8,425 bases of DNA from 2-02-FULL-46-13 sp036517235. GTDB taxonomy: Bacteria; Patescibacteriota; Minisyncoccia; Phycocordibacterales; DSPV01. Position 1 is the first letter of the stretch. Each line of letters starts with the position of its first letter. The stretch lies in contig DATDXL010000034.1 of assembly GCA_036517235.1 (NCBI GenBank), forward strand, positions 1 through 8,425, read 5' to 3'. The notes beneath the pieces are model-generated. The model ran no database searches and was not told the origin of the DNA. It saw nothing but the letters and a program-made list of their open reading frames with translations. Shown in pieces: positions 4,447 to 8,425 of this stretch. Position numbers and translations under genes: made by a program.

Positions 4447-4484
4447 ATTTCATTCTCAAATTCTCAAGAATTTGAGAATGAAAT
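4447..4484. repeat. 38-bp near-perfect palindrome spanning the miaA stop codon
   Basis: ATTTCATTCTCAAATTCT (4447-4464) and its exact reverse complement (4467-4484) are separated by only CA. It includes the miaA stop (4456-4458) and the last nine sense codons. In mRNA it would form an AT-rich stem of about 16-18 bp. No clear T run follows on either strand. Confidence 0.85.
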
Positions 4485-5391
4485 CTGCTAGTTTCTTTTT
4501 GTCGCGCGGTTGGAACCATCTGATTTTCTTGTCCCGACGGAACCAGGTCATTTGGCGTCTGGCATAGTGCCAGATTTCCGTATCGAGTTTTTCAATCATT
4601 TCTTGTTTGGATATTTTATTATTCAAATACTTCGCTAAGTATCTATACTCAAGCCCGAGCTCGTCCATACGCTTCCACGACAGCCCTTCTTTATGAAGAC
4701 GTCTTGCTTCCCGTATCATCCCTGCCCTAATTCGCGCGAATAGGCGAATAGCAATCCGCTTGCGTAACTCTCCTTTCGGTAGGGTGATTCCTATGCGAAG
4801 CACTTGATAATCTCGCAGTCTTGTGTTTTGGGAGTCGGACTTCCAAAAGTGGATATCTTTGCCTTTGAGAGCTTTCGCGATTTCGATGGCACGGATGAGT
4901 CGGTGGGGATTTTGGCGATCGGATTCGTTCATCATATCGGCTCGTTTCCTATTGAATTTCGTTAGAAGAACGAAGAGTTCAGCCACCGTCTTTTTCTTAA
5001 GTTTCTTTCGCAATGATGGATTCGGAGGCACATCGGGAATCGTTTCGTTTCCAAGCAGAGCCGAAATATAAAATCCTGTGCCGCCGCAGATAATGGGGAG
5101 CTTGCCGCGTGAAAGTATGTCCTCTACCGCACGTTTCGCGAGTGTTACGTACTGTGTCACAGTAAATTGCTTTTGAGGTTTTGCAACATCAAGCAGGTGG
5201 TGTCGTATGCCCTTCATTTCCTTTCGCGTTATCTTTCCCGTGCCGATAGTGAGTCCTTTGTACACTTGGCGCGAATCGGCTGAAACCACTTCGCCGTTAA
5301 ATCGTTTCGCGAGTTGCACAGCACTATCGCTTTTACCAACTGCCGTTGGTCCGAGAATTACTACAATTTTGGGTAGTTTTATTCTTTTCAT
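4456..5391 (-). CDS. miaA: tRNA dimethylallyltransferase MiaA
   Basis: MiaA transfers the dimethylallyl group from DMAPP to N6 of A37 in tRNAs that read UNN codons, which stabilises codon pairing. At 311 aa it has the usual length. The P-loop GPTAVGKS is at 14-21 and the family signature SADSRQVYKG at 37-46. GTGK (50-53) and the PIICGGTGFY block (99-108) follow, and the C-terminal signature RQMTWFRRD begins at 279. An apparent insertion domain lies between, around 110-200. The ATG is preceded by the secreted-protein terminator and a possible leaderless promoter (5399-5426), with no Shine-Dalgarno sequence. The C-terminus ends inside a large palindrome. Both tRNAs in this window (Trp CCA, Leu CAA) have the A36-A37-A38 target context. 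It appears to be transcribed alone; its usual partners MutL and Hfq are not here. Confidence 0.96.
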   Translation of the reverse strand: MKRIKLPKIVVILGPTAVGKSDSAVQLAKRFNGEVVSADSRQVYKGLTIGTGKITRKEMKGIRHHLLDVAKPQKQFTVTQYVTLAKRAVEDILSRGKLPIICGGTGFYISALLGNETIPDVPPNPSLRKKLKKKTVAELFVLLTKFNRKRADMMNESDRQNPHRLIRAIEIAKALKGKDIHFWKSDSQNTRLRDYQVLRIGITLPKGELRKRIAIRLFARIRAGMIREARRLHKEGLSWKRMDELGLEYRYLAKYLNNKISKQEMIEKLDTEIWHYARRQMTWFRRDKKIRWFQPRDKKKLADFILKFLRI

Positions 5392-5398
5392 TATTCAA

Positions 5399-5426
5399 TA
5401 TCTATAATCATCACTAAATTTAACAA
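5399..5426 (-). promoter_or_regulatory. Possible leaderless promoter of miaA
   Basis: On the minus strand TTGTTA (complement of 5421-5426), 16-nt spacer, TAGATA (5399-5404). The predicted start near 5392 would fall at or next to the ATG (5391), consistent with the absence of a ribosome binding site. Both hexamers are imperfect. Confidence 0.35.
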
Positions 5427-5457
5427 AAAGAAAAGGGCGAACGCAGTGCGTTCGCCC
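5426..5457 (-). terminator. Intrinsic terminator of the secreted-protein gene
   Basis: Minus-strand GGGCGAACGC, loop ACT, GCGTTCGCCC (stem 5435-5444 with 5448-5457, 10 bp perfect) is followed by TTTTCTTTTT. It lies 20 bp after the stop of the gene at 5478 and separates it from miaA. Confidence 0.93.
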
Positions 5458-5477
5458 CCGGCTGATGCCGTTCGAAG

Positions 5478-6083
5478 TCAGTTGCCGCCGGTGGTATTGG
5501 CGACGCGTAACGCAGTGGGTGGCGCAATCAAGGCCGTCTTTCCGAGGTGCTCGGAGGCGATTCCTTGCCAGACGATGCGCAAGTGCTTGTTGTACTGCAT
5601 GTCCGCCGGCTCGGTTTGGAGCTTGTACGTTTCTTTGGCGTGGGCCAACAGCATACGCTTGACTTCTTGCGTATTAAGATTGACCCATGCGGTAGCGTAC
5701 CGCTCGGATTCTTTGGCTCCCCGGTCCATGGTAACGCGTTCGGCGCCATTGATGTTCTGGACGTTCACGATGGCGAACTCTTTCGGGTATTGCACCAGGA
5801 TGCTGTCCACGACGAGTGTGCGTTTCCCATTGCTGTTCTCCGACGGCGTGTCCATGCGCGAGTGATCCGGCTTGATAACGAACATGTCCATACGCGCCGT
5901 CGTGACCTTGCCATGCGTTGGGGCAAGTGCCTTGTTCGCCGTGGCGGTCGCGCAGGGTGTCGAGATGGCGGTAATCGCGGCAGTTTGCTTTTCAGGGCCG
6001 GTATTCGGGTCGGCGGCGGAGGAGGTGAGATAAACGGAACTTAACAGGGCCATTACTGCGGTCAGGGTGATGAATCGTTTCAT
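5478..6083 (-). CDS. Secreted hypothetical protein with signal peptide, 201 aa
   Basis: I do not recognise the family. The start at 6083 is chosen because AAAGGA lies 6 nt upstream and the protein then opens with a textbook Sec signal peptide: K2-R3, a hydrophobic core (FITLTAVMALLSSVYL, about 4-19), and S-A-A before D25 as a likely signal peptidase I site. There is no lipobox cysteine at the cleavage point, so it is probably secreted or surface-exposed rather than a lipoprotein. The mature part begins with a Thr/Ala-rich linker (about 25-60). A mixed domain follows with VVDSILVQYPKEFAIVNVQ and, near the C-terminus, a helical region (LNTQEVKRMLLAHAKETY). It has a single mature cysteine and no catalytic motif I can name. 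It is a monocistronic unit with its own promoter (6173-6200) and terminator, plus a terminator-like hairpin at the 5' end of its leader. Confidence 0.82.
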   Translation of the reverse strand: MKRFITLTAVMALLSSVYLTSSAADPNTGPEKQTAAITAISTPCATATANKALAPTHGKVTTARMDMFVIKPDHSRMDTPSENSNGKRTLVVDSILVQYPKEFAIVNVQNINGAERVTMDRGAKESERYATAWVNLNTQEVKRMLLAHAKETYKLQTEPADMQYNKHLRIVWQGIASEHLGKTALIAPPTALRVANTTGGN

Positions 6084-6131
6084 CGGTTTTCCTTTGGTTT
6101 TCTGTGTTTGCGGTTGTTTGTTGTGGTGAAC

Positions 6132-6156
6132 AAAAAAACTACAGCACTCGCTGTAG
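6132..6156 (-). terminator. Terminator-like hairpin in the 5' leader (possible attenuator)
   Basis: Minus-strand CTACAGC, loop GAGT, GCTGTAG (6156-6139, 7 bp perfect) is followed by seven T (6138-6132). It starts about 10 nt after the predicted transcription start of the secreted-protein gene and ends about 49 nt before its ATG. This is the layout of an attenuator, or of a very short terminated RNA. Confidence 0.6.
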
Positions 6157-6172
6157 AAATGCACCGGGGACT

Positions 6173-6200
6173 ATACTAGCATTGCCGCTGATTCTGTCAA
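6173..6200 (-). promoter_or_regulatory. Strong promoter of the secreted-protein gene
   Basis: Minus-strand TTGACA (complement of 6195-6200), 16-nt spacer, TAGTAT (6173-6178) preceded by TGC, an extended -10. The predicted start near 6166 gives a leader of about 83 nt. Confidence 0.8.
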
Positions 6201-6212
6201 GTGTCGCCTTCT

Positions 6213-6243
6213 GAAAAAGAAAACAACGGCAGGCGCCGTTGTT
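6213..6243 (-). terminator. Intrinsic terminator of the small membrane-protein gene
   Basis: Minus-strand AACAACGGC, loop GCCT, GCCGTTGTT (6243-6235 with 6230-6222, 9 bp perfect) is followed by TTCTTTTTC. It lies 10 bp after the stop at 6253. Confidence 0.9.
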
Positions 6244-6252
6244 GAAAGGGGT

Positions 6253-6531
6253 TCAGTGCGTGAAGAGTACCGCTAGATAGGACACAAAGCAGGTTATGAT
6301 AGACCAGAACGACCAGTTTTGATTTTTTGGGCGCAGACCCTTCATATAGAGGGACCACACAAGGGCCATCGAAACCCCCAAGAGGATTAGCGATATTCCT
6401 GGGCTTTTGAAGAAAAGGGATACTGTGAGTTGTCCGGTCACGTATCCGAGAAACGCGGCTGGTATCGCAATGACCAGATTTGTGCAAGCTTCAAGGCAGA
6501 GGTTTGGTAAGGAACGAAGTAGTTTTTGCAT
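6253..6531 (-). CDS. Small integral membrane protein, 92 aa, three predicted helices
   Basis: Unrecognised family. Three hydrophobic stretches fit membrane helices: about residues 17-41 (around LVIAIPAAFLGYVTGQL), 45-63 (GISLILLGVSMALVWSLYM) and 73-90 (WSFWSIITCFVSYLAVLF). The short loop between helices 2 and 3 is basic (KGLRPKNQN), so by the positive-inside rule that loop is cytoplasmic and the N-terminus outside. The first ten residues also carry two positive charges, so the topology is not certain. I chose the ATG at 6531 over the in-frame upstream start at 6570, because the -35 box of a good promoter covers 6565-6570 and the -10 box lies between. The predicted transcript start is only about 5 nt before this ATG and there is no Shine-Dalgarno sequence, so the mRNA may be leaderless. 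It has its own strong terminator. Tn-type, holin or transporter identity cannot be inferred. Confidence 0.72.
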   Translation of the reverse strand: MQKLLRSLPNLCLEACTNLVIAIPAAFLGYVTGQLTVSLFFKSPGISLILLGVSMALVWSLYMKGLRPKNQNWSFWSIITCFVSYLAVLFTH

Positions 6532-6542
6532 TCTGGAAGAGA

Positions 6543-6570
6543 ATTGTACCGAGAATACAAGAGTAGTCAA
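6543..6570 (-). promoter_or_regulatory. Promoter of the small membrane-protein gene (near-leaderless)
   Basis: Minus-strand TTGACT (complement of 6565-6570), 16-nt spacer, TACAAT (6543-6548). A second -35-like TTGACA lies just upstream (6572-6577). The predicted start is near 6536, about 5 nt before the ATG. Confidence 0.7.
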
Positions 6571-6608
6571 CTGTCAAATATCAAATTATGTTGTCACGCC
6601 TAGCTTTA

Positions 6609-6692
6609 TGCCGGAGGTGGGACTCGAACCCACACGGAGTTTCCTCCATACGATTTTGAGTCGTACGCGTAGACCAATTCCGCCACTCCGGC
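6609..6692 (-). tRNA. tRNA-Leu (anticodon CAA)
   Basis: The 84-nt class II tRNA has acceptor GCCGGAG/CTCCGGC with discriminator A. The anticodon stem TACGA/TCGTA carries loop CTCAAAA, giving anticodon CAA for UUG codons. The long variable arm has GGAG-GAAA-CTCC. The T stem GTGGG/CCCAC carries loop TTCGAGT. CCA is not encoded. A36-A37-A38 makes it an expected MiaA substrate. No terminator follows, so its precursor may run on toward the small membrane-protein gene 78 bp downstream. Confidence 0.97.
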
Positions 6693-6706
6693 GCACTTCA
6701 TACATT

Positions 6707-6735
6707 AAATTATCACCAAAAACCGTTTTGCTCAA
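6707..6735 (-). promoter_or_regulatory. Candidate promoter of tRNA-Leu
   Basis: Minus-strand TTGAGC (complement of 6730-6735), 17-nt spacer, TAATTT (6707-6712). A shifted -10, GATAAT, lies at 6709-6714. The tRNA 5' end is 14 nt downstream of the -10. The -35 overlaps that of the divergent parB promoter. Confidence 0.45.
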
Positions 6736-6755
6736 CAACAAGGAGATGATAGAAT
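6728..6755 (+). promoter_or_regulatory. Candidate promoter of parB
   Basis: TTGCTC (6728-6733), 16-nt spacer, TAGAAT (6750-6755); predicted start near 6762 and a leader of about 14 nt without a Shine-Dalgarno sequence. The AGGAG at 6741-6745 is upstream of the predicted start and serves only a 6-codon frame (ATG at 6745), so it is probably not the parB ribosome binding site. Confidence 0.4.
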
Positions 6756-6775
6756 TATCAACATAACAAATTTTT

Positions 6776-7795
6776 ATGTCCCATTTTTACGGAGACGCGA
6801 TATTTTGGATAGAGCTAGATAAGATTCGACCCAATCCTTACCAGCCGCGCAAAGAGTTCGACGAGGCGCGACTGCGTGATTTGGCTGAATCCATTCGCAC
6901 CTACGGTGTCTTGCAGCCCTTGGTAGTGACCAGGAAGGAGGTAGAGCGGCCTGATGGAGGACTCAACGTTGAGTACGAGCTCATTTCGGGAGAACGTCGT
7001 CTCCGCGCTTCAAGACTTGCAGGAGTTTTGCAGGTTCCCGCCATCATAAGGAACGACTCAAATGATGCCAAGATCAAGCTTGAGCTCGCTATCATCGAGA
7101 ACCTTCAAAGAGAGGATTTGAACCCTGTAGACCGAGCCAAGGCATTCGCCCGTCTCGCGGAAGATTTTAAATACAAGCATACCGAGATCGCGGAGAAGAT
7201 AGGCAAGAGCAGGGAATATGTGTCCAACACGCTTCGCATTCTTATGTTGCCTGAAGAAGTGCTCACCGCGCTCTCCCACGGTCAAATTACAGAAGGACAT
7301 TCGCGTCCCATTCTAATGCTCGCTGACAGGCCAGAAGAGCAGATAGTGCTCTTTAGAGATATCGTGGGGAAGAAGATGACTGTGCGTGAGGCAGAGGTCA
7401 TCGCACGCCGCATCGCGGTTGACCGTGTCCGAAAGAAAGAATTCTTGGCGGATCCAGAAACTCGAGAGATAGAGGAGAAGCTTTCCGAGACTTTAGGAAC
7501 GCGCGTCCAGATAGAGCGGAAAGAGAAAGGAGGGAAGATCCATATTGATTTTTTCTCGCCAGAGGATTTGACGCAGATCGTTTCTATGATAGAAGCACAT
7601 AGGCAGTCGCTTGCCCAGAGCCAGGGCGTTATCGCTCCCAAGCAAACCCCCGGAGAAGTAGCGCAGAACGTAGCGAGTGTGGTTACGGAAGCTGTCGCAA
7701 ATTCGATTGCTGAACCGCAGCCCGCTACCGAGTCTCCTCGGCAAGAAGGCGAGAGCGGCGAGGATATCTACTCGGTGAAGAATTTCACGGTGTAA
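6776..7795 (+). CDS. parB: ParB chromosome-partitioning CTPase clamp (ParB/Spo0J/Noc family)
   Basis: ParB binds parS near the origin, hydrolyses CTP, closes as a sliding clamp on DNA and works with the ParA ATPase to segregate chromosomes. At 339 aa it is slightly longer than the usual ~290. In order: box I NPYQPRKEFD (20-29) and GVLQPLVV; the CTP-binding motif GERRLRA (72-78); box III ENLQREDLNPVDRA (108-121), which includes the conserved ENLQR; a helix-turn-helix about 136-157 (EIAEKIGKSREYVSNTLR) for parS recognition; and a C-terminal dimerisation-like region about 225-275. The tail from about 280 is Ala/Gln/Glu/Pro-rich and probably disordered, which accounts for the extra length. No parA accompanies it, and I see no parS-like site (the canonical core TTTCACGTGAAA) in this window. 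The short leader lacks a Shine-Dalgarno sequence. Noc, a paralogue, is a less likely alternative. Confidence 0.95.
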   Translation: MSHFYGDAIFWIELDKIRPNPYQPRKEFDEARLRDLAESIRTYGVLQPLVVTRKEVERPDGGLNVEYELISGERRLRASRLAGVLQVPAIIRNDSNDAKIKLELAIIENLQREDLNPVDRAKAFARLAEDFKYKHTEIAEKIGKSREYVSNTLRILMLPEEVLTALSHGQITEGHSRPILMLADRPEEQIVLFRDIVGKKMTVREAEVIARRIAVDRVRKKEFLADPETREIEEKLSETLGTRVQIERKEKGGKIHIDFFSPEDLTQIVSMIEAHRQSLAQSQGVIAPKQTPGEVAQNVASVVTEAVANSIAEPQPATESPRQEGESGEDIYSVKNFTV

Positions 7796-7820
7796 GTGTC
7801 AGATTCTTTTTAACGTATTG

Positions 7821-7849
7821 TTGACACTCAGTCAATGTCATGCTATTCT
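7821..7849 (+). promoter_or_regulatory. Strong promoter with possible operator, upstream of the 133-aa gene
   Basis: TTGACA (7821-7826), 17-nt spacer, and TATTCT (7844-7849) preceded by TGC, an extended -10. The inverted repeat TTGAC-ACTCA-GTCAA (7821-7835) overlaps the -35. TGACA/TGTCA half-sites recur at 7797-7801, 7822-7826 and 7836-7840, so a regulator may bind here. Predicted start near 7856. Confidence 0.7.
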
Positions 7850-7875
7850 TTTCTTTGAAATAGAACCTACAAAGA

Positions 7876-7882
7876 AAGGAGG
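7876..7882 (+). promoter_or_regulatory. Strong Shine-Dalgarno that decides the start
   Basis: AAGGAGG, continuing as TGA, is the best ribosome binding site in the window. It overlaps the GTG at 7882, which therefore cannot be the start it serves. It is 6 nt from ATG at 7889 (a different frame, 7 codons) and 8 nt from GTG at 7891 (the long frame). Confidence 0.85.
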
Positions 7883-7890
7883 TGAGAAAT

Positions 7891-8292
7891 GTGCGAACAA
7901 GACTTGAGTTAGAAACAGCTCCCAATTCGGCAATCGGCACTATAGGAAGACTGCTTGCCCAATGGGAATTGGTCGCAAAAAACGTTGATACGTTGGTAAA
8001 ACCAACTGCTGATGAGCTAATCCTATGGCGGTTAACCTATAACTGGCATCAGGAAACAGCGGAAGAATTCGAGGAGAGTGAAGTACCTCCTACCCCGCTC
8101 ATCTTTGGGAAAGTAGTTTTGGTTAACAGTGACACGCTGTGGGAAACAGGAGTTTTTCCCCACATCATCGAATTCAACGGCTACGGATCCCTCATCCATA
8201 CTCTAGGACGGATCATCATCAGAGATATCAGTGACGGTGATCTTTCAGGAGAAATAGCGAAGTGTTTGAGAGACAGTACTACTGAACTGTGA
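7891..8292 (+). CDS. Hypothetical protein, 133 aa, acidic C-terminal half
   Basis: Unrecognised family. The long frame can start at GTG 7882 or GTG 7891. I chose 7891 because 7882 lies within the Shine-Dalgarno sequence, and 7891 is 8 nt behind it. An ATG at 7889 overlaps this start by one base and opens a 7-codon frame ending at 7912. The protein has no signal peptide or membrane segment. It has a helical N-terminal half (SAIGTIGRLLAQWELVAKN, then a Trp-rich WRLTYNWHQETAEEFEE region), a beta-like middle (TPLIFGKVVLVNS, FPHIIEFNGYG) and an acidic end (IRDISDGDLSGEIAKCL). There is no catalytic motif I recognise. The strong promoter, strong ribosome binding site and following terminator argue that it is a real, well-expressed monocistronic gene. 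It is 95 bp downstream of parB, but it has its own promoter, so a partition role is not implied. Confidence 0.75.
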   Translation: MRTRLELETAPNSAIGTIGRLLAQWELVAKNVDTLVKPTADELILWRLTYNWHQETAEEFEESEVPPTPLIFGKVVLVNSDTLWETGVFPHIIEFNGYGSLIHTLGRIIIRDISDGDLSGEIAKCLRDSTTEL

Positions 8293-8338
8293 ATTACGAA
8301 ACCCCTCCACCCTCTCTTTTCTCACCCACCCAAAACAC

Positions 8339-8358
8339 CCGCAGTCTTCTGCGGTTTC
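8339..8358 (+). terminator. Probable intrinsic terminator of the 133-aa gene
   Basis: CCGCAG (8339-8344), loop TCTT and CTGCGG (8349-8354) form a 6-bp stem followed by TTTCTG, with A-rich sequence before it. It lies about 46 nt after the stop. The stem is short and the T tract broken, so efficiency may be moderate. Confidence 0.6.
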
Positions 8359-8414
8359 TGCAAAAGTCTTCTTTCTTCTTCAACTCAACCCGCTAGCGCA
8401 GCACATACGCAAGC

Positions 8415-8420
8415 AAGGAG
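8415..8420 (+). promoter_or_regulatory. Ribosome binding site of a gene beyond the window
   Basis: AAGGAG lies 5 nt from the right edge, with no start codon before the end. This suggests that a + strand gene begins just outside the window. Confidence 0.4.
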
Positions 8421-8425
8421 TAGAC

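Noticed and set aside
4456..4484. Reading the 38-bp palindrome as the miaA terminator
   Set aside because: No T run follows it on the minus strand; the stem at 4340-4364 with its T tract is the better terminator.
5547..6044. A 165-codon + frame opposite the secreted-protein gene
   Set aside because: The minus strand has a signal peptide, ribosome binding site, promoter and terminator; the + frame has none of these.
6084..6164. A 27-residue N-terminal extension of the secreted protein starting at GTG 6164
   Set aside because: It would bury the signal peptide internally, would be translated through the terminator-like hairpin, and lacks a ribosome binding site; the ATG at 6083 has one.
6776..8292. 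A parS site near parB
   Set aside because: I scanned by eye for the TTTCACGTGAAA core on both strands and found no acceptable match; parS may lie outside the window or have a divergent sequence.
1..8425. A CRISPR array or other spaced direct-repeat array
   Set aside because: The only regular repeat is the 7-bp tandem at 1974-2001, which has no spacers; no cas-like gene is present.

Overview
The window looks like chromosomal DNA from a small-genome bacterium, most likely a member of the Patescibacteria/Candidate Phyla Radiation (Parcubacteria-like). The reasons are indirect. It combines a few conserved housekeeping genes (RarA, MiaA, ParB, two tRNAs without encoded CCA) with several short orphan proteins. 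Several starts lack a Shine-Dalgarno sequence, and GC-rich palindromic elements sit inside a coding sequence. TGA acts as a stop, for example at the ends of the recombinase and miaA genes, so the genetic code is standard code 11. The taxonomic placement is inference.

Layout, left to right. (1) 1-1176 +: a tyrosine recombinase with all six catalytic residues; its frame is open to the window edge, so its true start is uncertain. (2) 1184-1526: a near-consensus + promoter with no obvious gene, a minus-strand tRNA-Trp(CCA), and back-to-back promoters for the tRNA and for the next gene. (3) 1561-1954 +: a 112-aa cysteine-containing orphan protein with its own promoter, ribosome binding site and terminator. 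(4) 1974-3423 +: a heptamer tandem repeat, a 14-bp inverted repeat reaching the start codon of rarA, then rarA itself. rarA is invaded three times, always in the same frame, by a palindromic CCTGCCTGC-type element. (5) 3428-4180 +: a strong promoter, a leader of about 185 nt with a 13-bp stem, and an orphan 176-aa protein. (6) 4181-4484: a convergent intergenic region full of hairpins and perfect palindromes, one of which spans the miaA stop codon. (7) 4456-6692, all minus: miaA, a secreted orphan protein, a small three-helix membrane protein and tRNA-Leu(CAA). The secreted and membrane-protein genes each have their own promoter and terminator. miaA has a weaker promoter candidate and ends at a shared bidirectional terminator. 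The tRNA has a promoter, but I saw no terminator for it. (8) 6776-7795 +: parB. (9) 7821-8292 +: an orphan 133-aa protein behind a strong promoter and a strong ribosome binding site. A further ribosome binding site at the right edge points to a gene beyond the window.

Most genes are single transcription units rather than operons. The clearest functional link is between MiaA and the two tRNAs: both have A36-A37-A38 in the anticodon loop, the context MiaA modifies. RarA and ParB both act in chromosome maintenance. The most unusual content is the in-frame palindromic element in rarA, followed by the structured leader at 3464-3649 and the palindrome cluster at 4377-4484.
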